From assembly GCA_040388535.1 (NCBI GenBank), contig JAZKBR010000002.1, positions 1,086,838-1,150,837 of the forward strand: a DNA stretch of 64,000 bases, given 5' to 3'. This DNA is from Gemmatimonadota bacterium (lineage in GTDB: Bacteria > Gemmatimonadota > Gemmatimonadetes > Gemmatimonadales > GWC2-71-9). Both the position numbers and the translations under genes were made by a program. Below the pieces are notes generated by a model. It had not been told where the DNA came from and did no database searches. It was given only the letters and a program-made list of their open reading frames with translations. Numbering within the stretch: the first letter of the stretch is position 1; each line of letters begins with the position of its first letter. Below are positions 9,110-16,537 of the stretch, piece by piece.

Positions 9110-9161
9110 CCATTTTCAATCTGGAACATACTCTGCCGGGAGACGGTTTGCTGAGTAATAC

Positions 9162-9190
9162 TTGACTAGTAAATCATATTGTACTAAGAT
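9162..9190 (+). promoter_or_regulatory. Sigma-70-type promoter with embedded operator
   Basis: TTGACT (9162-9167), a 17-base spacer and TAAGAT (9185-9190) form a good housekeeping promoter. An inverted repeat TAGTA-N10-TACTA (9167-9171 and 9182-9186) overlaps both boxes, so a bound repressor would block polymerase. The adjacent MarR gene product is the obvious candidate. The stretch is strikingly AT-rich for this genome. Confidence 0.7.
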
Positions 9191-9251
9191 ACCTCCATCG
9201 CCGTCGGGCCAGAGGGCCCGCAACGGTCAACCGATGCCCTGGAGGTACCAG

Positions 9252-9734
9252 ATGTTCCGCCGCTTGCTTGCCACCACCGACGATATCACCCCGCTCATCG
9301 CCCGGGTCGTCCTCGGGCTCGTCATCCTCCCGCACGCGCTACAGAAGACCCTAGGACTCTTCGGGGGCTACGGCTTCGACGGGACCGTGGGCTTCATGAC
9401 GTCGCAGGGAATTCCGCTGGCCTTCGCCGTGCTCGCCATCGTCGCTGAGCTCGCCGGATCCCTCGGCCTGGTACTCGGCCTCATTGGCCGGGTGGCCTCG
9501 TTCGGCGTCGCCTCGGTGATGACTGTCGCCGCGCTAATGGTGCATCGCGGGCACTTCTTCATGAACTGGACCGGCACCCAGGGCGGCGAGGGCTTCGAGT
9601 TCCACCTCCTCGCGCTCGCGCTCGCATCGATCGTGATGGTTCGCGGCAGTGGTCGGTGGTCGCTCGACAGGGCCATCAGCAATGTCACGATGCCCCGGCT
9701 CAGCTCGGCGACGCCGTCGCCAGCCAGCATCTGA
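9252..9734 (+). CDS. DoxX-family membrane protein
   Basis: 160 residues from ATG 9252, preceded by GGAGG at 9241-9245. Four hydrophobic helices and the DoxX signature: PLIARVVLGLVILPHALQK near the N-terminus, then AFAVLAIVAELAGSLGLVLGL and HFFMNWTGTQGGEGFEFHLLALAL. Proteins of this family sit in the inner membrane and are tied to quinone, thiol or oxidative stress responses. It is followed 38 bases later by a SnoaL-like gene; both probably share the regulated promoter. Confidence 0.87.
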   Translation: MFRRLLATTDDITPLIARVVLGLVILPHALQKTLGLFGGYGFDGTVGFMTSQGIPLAFAVLAIVAELAGSLGLVLGLIGRVASFGVASVMTVAALMVHRGHFFMNWTGTQGGEGFEFHLLALALASIVMVRGSGRWSLDRAISNVTMPRLSSATPSPASI

Positions 9735-9772
9735 ATCCGTCAATCACAACCACTTCCGAGAGGATGATCGCT

Positions 9773-10129
9773 ATGTCAAACCGTGATGCTGCCCACGACC
9801 TCGTGCATCTGGTCACGACGGGCAAGCTGCTGGATGCCTTCGAGAAGTACTACGACGAGGGCGTGGTGATGCAGGAGAATCGCAAGGAACCGATGATCGG
9901 GAAGTCGGCCAACCGTGAGCGTGAGGTGGAGTTCGTGAACTCGATCGAGGCGGTGCATTCGATGAGCGCGCCCGATGTGCTGGTCGACGGCGACCAGGTG
10001 GTGATCCACTGGATCGGCGATGTCACCCTCAAGGGTGGCTACCGGATCACGATGGACCAGCTGGCTCACCAGACCTGGAAGGGTGGCAAGATCATCAACG
10101 AGCGCTTCGTCTACGATACCGCGGCGTAG
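9773..10129 (+). CDS. SnoaL-like (nuclear transport factor 2 fold) protein
   Basis: 118 residues from ATG 9773, with GAGAGG nine bases upstream. Pattern of an NTF2/SnoaL cone: N-terminal helices (LLDAFEKYYDEGVVMQEN), then alternating strands (DQVVIHWIGDVTLKG, WKGGKIINERFVYD). Such proteins are small-ligand binders or isomerases; no catalytic residues can be assigned here. Probably co-transcribed with the DoxX gene under MarR control. Its stop abuts the convergent nuclease gene with no spacer. Confidence 0.72.
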   Translation: MSNRDAAHDLVHLVTTGKLLDAFEKYYDEGVVMQENRKEPMIGKSANREREVEFVNSIEAVHSMSAPDVLVDGDQVVIHWIGDVTLKGGYRITMDQLAHQTWKGGKIINERFVYDTAA

Positions 10130-10951
10130 TTACTGGCCGAGGGCCCGATTCAGGACTGCTGCGAGGCGCACGCCGGCTCGCAGCAGTCGGTCTTCCAGCA
10201 CCGGGCGAACGGCGGAGCGGTAGCTCGCATCGAGCACGAGCGAGGGCGGGACGAAGTTGTAGACCACATCACGCGCGACATCGTGCGATTCCATCGCCCA
10301 GTCAGTGATGCTTCCCGACGCAATGATTCGCAGATCGCCGCGCGTCGCGAGTCGCTGATTGATCCGCTCCACGAAGGCATCCTCGCTCTCGCCGATCGCC
10401 GTCAGAATCCCGCTATCCCAGACCGAATGCAGGTTCGTGGCGCGCCCCTCGAAGGTGAGCTTCACGTCATTGCCCCCCTTGTCGGCGCGTTCGCCGGAGT
10501 GGAGGGGCTGGTGCATGTCTCCCACGAAATGCACCACGAAGCGCAATGCCTCGGCGCGCTCGTCCTTTGAGCGACGTTTGTCACTCAGGATCGCGATCTT
10601 CGTATTGAGGGCAGCAATGACACAGCCTCCGTCCTTGCAGTCGCGGACCGAGTCGTAGCTCTTTTCCCAGGTAGGGATATCGACATAGTGCCAGACGCCC
10701 GTCTCGGGATGCTTGACCCGGAAGGAGTCGGCCCAGTTGGCGACCGACGGGATCCCGGCACCATCGAGCAACCGGGCCACCTCGGCGGCGGCGGCCGGGG
10801 TGAGGCGACCCTCGGCCACCCGCGCCACGATGCGATGACCCATGATGCCCCAACGGCGAACGTTGCCAGCGTGAACGGTCGCGGAGAGCGCAGGGTGAAC
10901 GGCGCCGAGGGTCAGGGCCGCGATCAGGGCAGAGCGGAGCAGTGGGCGCAT
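10130..10951 (-). CDS. Secreted S1/P1-type nuclease
   Basis: 273 residues from ATG 10951, with a signal peptide (LLRSALIAALTLGA). The mature region begins close to WGIMGHRIVA, the N-terminal Trp and His that bind the trinuclear zinc centre in S1/P1 nucleases. Further ligand motifs are VANWADSF, GVWHYVDIP, VHFVGDMHQPLH and NLHSVWDSGI, all in family order. It cleaves single-stranded nucleic acids in the periplasm or outside the cell, probably for nutrient scavenging. It stands alone on the minus strand. Confidence 0.92.
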   Translation of the reverse strand: MRPLLRSALIAALTLGAVHPALSATVHAGNVRRWGIMGHRIVARVAEGRLTPAAAAEVARLLDGAGIPSVANWADSFRVKHPETGVWHYVDIPTWEKSYDSVRDCKDGGCVIAALNTKIAILSDKRRSKDERAEALRFVVHFVGDMHQPLHSGERADKGGNDVKLTFEGRATNLHSVWDSGILTAIGESEDAFVERINQRLATRGDLRIIASGSITDWAMESHDVARDVVYNFVPPSLVLDASYRSAVRPVLEDRLLRAGVRLAAVLNRALGQ

Positions 10952-11087
10952 TGGCAGTCTCGAGGCAGTAGAGGGCGCACGCGCGCCCGAACGCCACCAT
11001 TTTAGTCGGTCTGCCGCTCCGGCGCCCCGGTGTGTCTCCGGGCAACGAGGTGGCGTCCACACGTCGAACCCCAGCGGGAGCAGGCTC

Positions 11088-11735
11088 GTGGTCTTGCGTC
11101 AATTGTTGCGCTTCTGTGTTCTGGCCACCGTGGTCTATGCGCCGGTCACGGCGTCGTCGGCTGCCGGGCAGACCTCGCCGTCGCCATCGCCAGCGCCGAT
11201 GCCAGGGTCGCTGATCACCAATGCTGGCGTCGCGCGTGCCAATCTCGCGGTCGATTCCGTGTTCGTGCAGAAGCGGACGAAACTCGAGACGATCGACGTT
11301 GGCGATTTCACGGGATACTTGCTGGCCCGGCTTGGCGTGCCGCGGCTCGATGATTCGCTGGCCTTCCGGGTCTCGTCGGATTCCGCTCGCATTCGCATTC
11401 GCGGCCGACTGATGGACTTCCCCGCGCAGGCGCGTGCCGAGCTCGGTCCGATCTTTTCGTTCGTCGACTCGACGGCCGTACTCGTGGCCGAAATTTCGAT
11501 GCCGCAATTCGCGAATGGCGTGATGAAGTTCCGGCTCCAGCGAGTCACTGTGGGTGGCACATCGATTCCTGATTTCTTCCTCTCCCCAGCCCTGTCGGAG
11601 TACGGCCGCCGGTACCCGGTCCTTTCCGGTGGCGGACGGGAATTGCTGGTGGCGATGCCACCCGAGGCCACCACTCGCCTCGTGAAAAATGCCATCGAAC
11701 TCCGGATGCCGGGAAAGGCGACAAAGACCCCTTAG
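11088..11735 (+). CDS. Exported hypothetical protein
   Basis: 215 residues, probable GTG start. A signal peptide (LLRFCVLATVVYAPVTASSA) is followed by a Ser/Pro-rich linker (TSPSPSPAPMPGS) and a beta-rich domain with strands such as FRVSSDSARIRIRGRLMDFP and MKFRLQRVTVGGTSIPDFFLSP. No family recognised. The domain resembles lipid-binding-like barrels only loosely. Eight bases before the MFS exporter gene, so likely co-transcribed with it. Confidence 0.55.
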   Translation: MVLRQLLRFCVLATVVYAPVTASSAAGQTSPSPSPAPMPGSLITNAGVARANLAVDSVFVQKRTKLETIDVGDFTGYLLARLGVPRLDDSLAFRVSSDSARIRIRGRLMDFPAQARAELGPIFSFVDSTAVLVAEISMPQFANGVMKFRLQRVTVGGTSIPDFFLSPALSEYGRRYPVLSGGGRELLVAMPPEATTRLVKNAIELRMPGKATKTP

Positions 11736-11743
11736 CTTAGGGG

Positions 11744-12997
11744 ATGCACGACCCGCGCGCCGCGCTCCGACTTCCCGATTTCCGCCGTTTCCTTGCCGCA
11801 CATTTCACCACGACCCTGGGTGTCCAGATCCAGGGCGTGGTCGTGGCGTGGCAGATGTATCTCGACACCCACGATCCGCTCTCGCTCGGCCTTATCGGTC
11901 TCGCCGAGGCGCTCCCGAACATCGCGTCGTCGCTCTTCGGCGGGCACGTCGCCGACCGGATGGATCGTCGCAAGCTGGCGCTGATCTCGACCGTGGTGCT
12001 GCTCGCGTGCGCCTTGGCGCTTGCGTTGCTCGCCGGACTCCCTGGCGATGCCGTGCACTACCGGATCTACGGTGCCTACGCGGTCATTGCCGTGAGTGGC
12101 GTCGCGCGGGCATTCCTGCAGCCGGCGCGAACGGCGCTCGCGGCCGCCATGATCCCGCGCGAGTTGCAGGCCAACGCGGTGACCTGGCGCAGCACGGCGT
12201 GGCAACTGGGGGCGGTGATCGGTCCTGCGGTGGGCGGCCTGCTCAATGCCTGGGTCGGGGCGCGCGGCAGCTATCTCGTCGATGCCGCATTGATCGCCAT
12301 CGCGCTGGTGGCCCTCGCGGCCATCCGCTTTCGCGCCGTGCCAGCGGCGGCGACGGGTGGCGAGCCAATCCTGGAGTCGCTCAAGGCCGGGGTGCGCTAT
12401 CTGCGCGGACAGCAGATCCTGCTCGGTGCGATGACCCTCGATCTCTTCAGCGTTCTCTTCGGTGGCGCCGTGGCGCTGCTGCCGATCTTTGCCGCCGATA
12501 TCCTGCACGTCGGCGCGTGGGGGCTCGGCGTATTGCGTTCAGCGCCGGCACTCGGTGCCGTGCTGATGTCGCTCTGGCTCGCGTGGCGCCCTCCGATGCA
12601 GCACGCCGGGCGCGCGCTCTTCCGCGCGATCACCGCATTTGCGTTCTTCACGATCATCTTCGGCCTGTCGCGCTCACTCTGGCTCTCGTTCGCAGCGCTG
12701 GTTCTGGGCGGTGCCGTGGACATGGTGAGCGTGGTTGTGCGATCGACCCTGCTGCAGCTGCTGGTGCCCGATCACCTGATGGGGCGCGTGACATCTGTGA
12801 ACGCGATCTTCATCGGATCGAGCAACGAGATCGGCAGCTTCGAGTCTGGCCTGACGGCCAAACTCTTCGGCGCGGTACCCGCCGTGCTTCTCGGCGGAGT
12901 GCTCACGCTTGGTGTGGTGGGTGTCACGGCGAAGCTCGCGCCGGAGCTCAGAGCGGTTGGACGACTGGATGAGGTGGGAAGAGAGACTAGAGATTAG
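11744..12997 (+). CDS. MFS exporter (EntS/MFS_3-like)
   Basis: 417 residues with about 12 hydrophobic segments. The N-terminal FRRFLAAHFTTTLGVQIQGVVVAWQMY and the loop motif GHVADRMDRRKLAL (between TM2 and TM3) are typical of the MFS_3/EntS group of drug and siderophore exporters; LQPARTALAAAMIPRELQANAV marks TM4-TM5. Substrate unknown. Its last four residues, ETRD, and the TAG stop are encoded by the first heptamers of the repeat array at 12983-13031. Confidence 0.85.
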   Translation: MHDPRAALRLPDFRRFLAAHFTTTLGVQIQGVVVAWQMYLDTHDPLSLGLIGLAEALPNIASSLFGGHVADRMDRRKLALISTVVLLACALALALLAGLPGDAVHYRIYGAYAVIAVSGVARAFLQPARTALAAAMIPRELQANAVTWRSTAWQLGAVIGPAVGGLLNAWVGARGSYLVDAALIAIALVALAAIRFRAVPAAATGGEPILESLKAGVRYLRGQQILLGAMTLDLFSVLFGGAVALLPIFAADILHVGAWGLGVLRSAPALGAVLMSLWLAWRPPMQHAGRALFRAITAFAFFTIIFGLSRSLWLSFAALVLGGAVDMVSVVVRSTLLQLLVPDHLMGRVTSVNAIFIGSSNEIGSFESGLTAKLFGAVPAVLLGGVLTLGVVGVTAKLAPELRAVGRLDEVGRETRD

Positions 12998-13157
12998 AGA
13001 CTAGAGATTAGAGACTAGAGATGAGAGATGGGGAGCGATTGTCGCCCTGAGCGCAGCGAGGGGGCTAAACCTTCGTTCCCGCCGAAAGCTCCGCCCCCTC
13101 ACTTCGTTCAGGGTGACCAAACCCCCAGCTAGTCTCTAGTCTCTAGTCTCTAGTCTC
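12983..13157. repeat. Nested inverted repeat with GAGANNN heptamer arms
   Basis: The left arm (12983-13031) is seven tandem heptamers, alternating GAGACTA and GAGATTA and then GAGATGA, GAGATGG. The right arm (13130-13157) is four copies of the complement TAGTCTC. Inside is a second inverted repeat: 13041-13065 and 13093-13117 match as complements at 21 of 25 positions, around the word CCCTGA. The transcript would fold into a long hairpin. The stop codons of both convergent genes lie within the arms. Probably acts as a two-way terminator, but its regular unit suggests a specific repeat family. Confidence 0.85.
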
Positions 13158-13603
13158 GTGCCCAGTCGCCTGCGGTCCAACAGGACGGCAATCCCGTGCG
13201 TCGTGATCGTCACGGCCGAGATCGCGCACCAGGGGCAGAAGGTCTTGAGGATCACGAACTCGGCGTATTTGAGCCGGATCGTGAAGAGGATCGCGGGGAC
13301 GATCAGCGCCACGAGGATCCGGGTGATCCGGGGGTCGTTGATCCAGCGCGGCTGGATGCCGACAATGGCCGTGGCGAAAATCAGGGTGTAGCCGATGGTG
13401 CCGATCAGGGCCACATCGACTCCCAGGAACCAGCCCCACGGTGACATCTGGGCGATCTCGCAGCCGTGGTTGGCGCTGCAGACCAGGGGCCCGGTCAGGC
13501 CGAGCTTCCAGAGGTGCAGGTAGAGGGCGACCAGCCCCGAGATCAGGGCGGTGACGGCGATCCAGTGGCGCGGGGTCAGCGGCGCATTGTCGGTGTCAGT
13601 CAT
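13136..13603 (-). CDS. Vitamin K epoxide reductase (VKOR) family protein
   Basis: 155 residues, four hydrophobic segments. Two redox Cys pairs in family order: a loop pair CSANHGC (about residues 42-48) and the active site CPWC in the last helix. VKOR homologues reoxidise DsbA-like thioredoxins using quinones, replacing DsbB in disulfide formation. No thioredoxin partner is fused or adjacent. Its C-terminus reads ETRD and stop, encoded by the repeat arm, the same four residues that end the convergent MFS gene. Confidence 0.88.
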   Translation of the reverse strand: MTDTDNAPLTPRHWIAVTALISGLVALYLHLWKLGLTGPLVCSANHGCEIAQMSPWGWFLGVDVALIGTIGYTLIFATAIVGIQPRWINDPRITRILVALIVPAILFTIRLKYAEFVILKTFCPWCAISAVTITTHGIAVLLDRRRLGTRLETRD

Positions 13604-13665
13604 TCGGGGATTCTATCCCGGCAGCGCCCGGGAGGGAACGGCAGGCCGGTGTACCTTTACCGCCG

Positions 13666-15270
13666 ATGACTGACGAAATCACTGGCGCGCTCGCTGCGGC
13701 GATCGCGCGCCGCCGCACCTTTGCGATCATTTCGCACCCCGACGCCGGGAAGACCACCCTCACCGAGAAGCTCCTGCTGTACGGCGGGGCGATCCACCTT
13801 GCCGGGTCGGTGAAGGCGCGCCGGGCGGCTCGCCATGCCACCTCCGACTGGATGGCGCTCGAGCGCCAGCGTGGCATCTCGGTCACCTCCTCGGTGATGC
13901 AGTTCGAGTACCTGGGCTATCAGGTCAACCTGCTCGACACTCCCGGGCACGCTGACTTCTCCGAGGACACTTACCGGACCCTGGTGGCGGCCGACAGCGC
14001 AGTGATGCTGCTCGACAATCGCCGGGGGGTGGAAGAGCGCACCCGTCAGCTCTTCGACGTCTGCAAGATGCGCCGGATGCCGATCTTCTCGTTCGTGAAC
14101 AAGTGCGATCGTCCGGGTGGCAATCCGCTGCAGCTGGTGAGCGATGTCGAGGCCGACCTCGGGCTCGGGATTCATCCGGTCACCTGGCCGATCACCACGG
14201 CGAACGGATTCGTGGGAGTGGCCGACCGGCGTCGCAAGGAAGTCCTGATGTTCGACAAGGGGATCGATCACGGCGCCTCGCTGGTCGAGACCCACCGGGT
14301 GCCGCTCGACAGCGCGTCCCTCGCCGACATCCTGGGGAGCGAGAATCTCGCGACGCTGCGCGATGAACTTGATCTGCTCGAGATGGCGGGGCAGCCCTGG
14401 GACGAGGCGGCGATCCTGAATGGCACCCTCTCGCCGATGTTCTTCGGCTCCGCGCTGACCAATTTCGGCGTCGAGCCGTTCCTGCACGACTTCCTCTCCT
14501 TCGCACCGGGCCCGCTGCCGCGCGAGGCGGAAGATCGGATCGTCTCGCCGACTGACGAGGAGTTCACCGGTTTCGTGTTCAAGATCCAGGCGAACATGGA
14601 CCCGAAGCATCGCGACCGGATCGCCTTCGTGCGGATCTGCTCGGGACGTTTCGCGGCCGGGATGAACGTCACGCTGGCGCGTACCAAGAAGGTGTTGCGG
14701 ATGGCGCAGCCGCAGCAGTTCCTCGCGCGCGAGCGGACCGAGATCGAAGAGGCGTGGCCCGGGGACGTGGTGGGCATCCACGATCGCGGATCGCTGCGAG
14801 TGTCCGATTCGCTCTCCGAAAAGGGCGACGTCGCGTTCGTCGGCATTCCGCGCTTCGCGCCGCAATTCTTTGCGCGCATCCTCGTCTCCGACCCGCTGCG
14901 ACGAAAGCATCTCGACACCGGCCTGCGGCAACTCGCCGAAGAAGGCGCGGTGCAGGTCTTCTTCCAGGATTCGGTCGTCGGACCGATCCCGATTGTGGGC
15001 GCCGTCGGCATGCTGCAATTCGACGTGCTGCTCTTCCGGCTCGAGGGCGAGTATGGCGTTCCCTGCAAGCTCGAGCCGTTGCCGTTCCGCCACGCGCGCT
15101 GGGTGCGCGGCGATGAAGAAGCGATCGATCAACTGGTGGAGGGGCGGTCGCGGATGCGACTCTTCGATTCGAAGGGATCCAGCATCCTGCTCTTCGAGGA
15201 TGAGTGGGCGCTGCGTTCGACGCTCGAACGGGTCAAGGGAAAGCTCGAGTTCCTCGACGCGGCGCCGTAA
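13666..15270 (+). CDS. prfC: Peptide chain release factor 3
   Basis: 534 residues, the usual RF3 length. A translational GTPase that recycles RF1/RF2 from the ribosome. GTP-binding motifs: SHPDAGKTT (G1), RQRGISVTSSVMQF (switch I region, RF3-specific), DTPGHADFSEDTYR (G3) and NKCD (G4, where NKLD is more usual). Domains II and III follow and the C-terminal region ends with the gene. It starts with ATG at 13666, divergent from VKOR. No clear ribosome-binding site is seen. Confidence 0.95.
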   Translation: MTDEITGALAAAIARRRTFAIISHPDAGKTTLTEKLLLYGGAIHLAGSVKARRAARHATSDWMALERQRGISVTSSVMQFEYLGYQVNLLDTPGHADFSEDTYRTLVAADSAVMLLDNRRGVEERTRQLFDVCKMRRMPIFSFVNKCDRPGGNPLQLVSDVEADLGLGIHPVTWPITTANGFVGVADRRRKEVLMFDKGIDHGASLVETHRVPLDSASLADILGSENLATLRDELDLLEMAGQPWDEAAILNGTLSPMFFGSALTNFGVEPFLHDFLSFAPGPLPREAEDRIVSPTDEEFTGFVFKIQANMDPKHRDRIAFVRICSGRFAAGMNVTLARTKKVLRMAQPQQFLARERTEIEEAWPGDVVGIHDRGSLRVSDSLSEKGDVAFVGIPRFAPQFFARILVSDPLRRKHLDTGLRQLAEEGAVQVFFQDSVVGPIPIVGAVGMLQFDVLLFRLEGEYGVPCKLEPLPFRHARWVRGDEEAIDQLVEGRSRMRLFDSKGSSILLFEDEWALRSTLERVKGKLEFLDAAP

Positions 15271-15291
15271 CGCCCTTCACCATTGCCGCAC

Positions 15292-15324
15292 CTCCGAGGT
15301 AAGCTTGATCACCCTCCCTCGGAG
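15292..15324 (+). promoter_or_regulatory. Hairpin overlapping a ribosome-binding site
   Basis: CTCCGAG (15292-15298) pairs with CTCGGAG (15318-15324). The right arm contains the GGAG that serves the propeller gene beginning at 15334, so the hairpin could hide it. No known riboswitch is recognised. Confidence 0.35.
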
Positions 15325-15333
15325 AAGTGCTGG

Positions 15334-16509
15334 ATGTCACTCGCCACTCGACTGGTGTTGCCCATCGCTGCCGTGGCCGCGCTTTCGAGTGGCGCGCTCA
15401 GCACCGCTGCATCTCAAGTTCCCGCCACGGCTCGTCCCGCGCCTCAAGTGCTCGTCACGATAGACCGCGCGAGCTACGGACTCGGTTCCTACAGCGACCT
15501 GGCGGTCTCTGCGAGCGGTGTGCTTGCAGTCGCTCCAATTTACGACAATGCCATCCGTTTCTTCTCGCCGCAAGGCGTGCACATCGCCACGGCAGGGCGA
15601 AAAGGCGATGGTCCCGGTGAGTTCCACTTCATCACCGCGATGGGGTGGAACGGCGACACCCTCTGGGTGGCTGATCATTACCTCGCGCGACTCACACTGC
15701 TGAGCAGTTCGGGTGTGGTGCTGCGTTCGCTCCCGATTCCGGTGGCGATTCAGGGGGCGTTGCCAAGAACAAAGAGTGAGCTTCGAGTGCCGTGGGTCGC
15801 CGCGCGATTTCCCAACGGCGATCTCCTGATGTCGGCCACGAGAAGTGGTCGTGCACTTCCGGGAGAAGCGGCAGCCTTCCGCGAAGTCGAGACCTGGCTG
15901 ATGAGGATTGGTGTTGACGGCTCGCGCGAGGCGATGCTCGCCAAGGTTCCGCGGGACGGATGCGTCGTCCGGCAGACGAGCTACTTCCAGGAGGAAGATC
16001 ATCGCTTCCAGCATTGCCCCGCGACTCTTTTTGCGGCGGCACGTGACGGCAGCACGATCGCCTTTGTGAAGCTGAAGCCGGGCTTCGATTCGATCGCGAA
16101 ATTCAAGTTGACCGTGCTGACGGGGAGTGGGGCGAGGCTTTTCGAAAAAACCATCTCCGCTCGGGCCACCAGAGCTACCCCAATCGTACGGCGGACCGAA
16201 CCCGATTCGTCCGCGCAGAAATCGCCGCTCTCCCGGCTTGACGCCCAGTGGAAACCCCAGACGTACTGGCCCGTGGTCTACGATCTGAAGGTTGCACTCA
16301 ACGGTGATATCTGGCTGGGACTCACCCCACCGTCCGACACGGTAGCGCGCGAGTGGCGGGTGTTCAGCCGGAAGGGAGAACCTCGGGGCACTCTCACCTT
16401 GTCCAAGGGGAGCCGGGATGCCTGGGTGCCGGAATCTCGAGGACTCTGGGCGCTCACTGAGTATGGCAAGGGAGTTCCGAACCTGCAGCTCCATGCGAGC
16501 CCGGAATAA
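15334..16509 (+). CDS. Exported six-bladed beta-propeller (NHL/BF3641-like) protein
   Basis: 391 residues from ATG 15334, with GGAG nine bases upstream. A signal peptide (VLPIAAVAALSSGALSTAAS) is followed by repeated propeller strands such as IRFFSPQGVHIATAGRKGDG, LWVADHYLARLTLLSSSG and WRVFSRKGEPRGTLTLS. The GRKGDGPGEF word is characteristic of the 6-bladed propeller group common in environmental bacteria. Ligand unknown. Confidence 0.75.
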   Translation: MSLATRLVLPIAAVAALSSGALSTAASQVPATARPAPQVLVTIDRASYGLGSYSDLAVSASGVLAVAPIYDNAIRFFSPQGVHIATAGRKGDGPGEFHFITAMGWNGDTLWVADHYLARLTLLSSSGVVLRSLPIPVAIQGALPRTKSELRVPWVAARFPNGDLLMSATRSGRALPGEAAAFREVETWLMRIGVDGSREAMLAKVPRDGCVVRQTSYFQEEDHRFQHCPATLFAAARDGSTIAFVKLKPGFDSIAKFKLTVLTGSGARLFEKTISARATRATPIVRRTEPDSSAQKSPLSRLDAQWKPQTYWPVVYDLKVALNGDIWLGLTPPSDTVAREWRVFSRKGEPRGTLTLSKGSRDAWVPESRGLWALTEYGKGVPNLQLHASPE

Positions 16510-16537
16510 ATTTACGACCTCACCAAATCCTCCCACT

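Noticed and set aside
13657-15132. 491-codon minus-strand frame opposite prfC
   Set aside because: Shadow of RF3, whose GTPase motifs are all intact.
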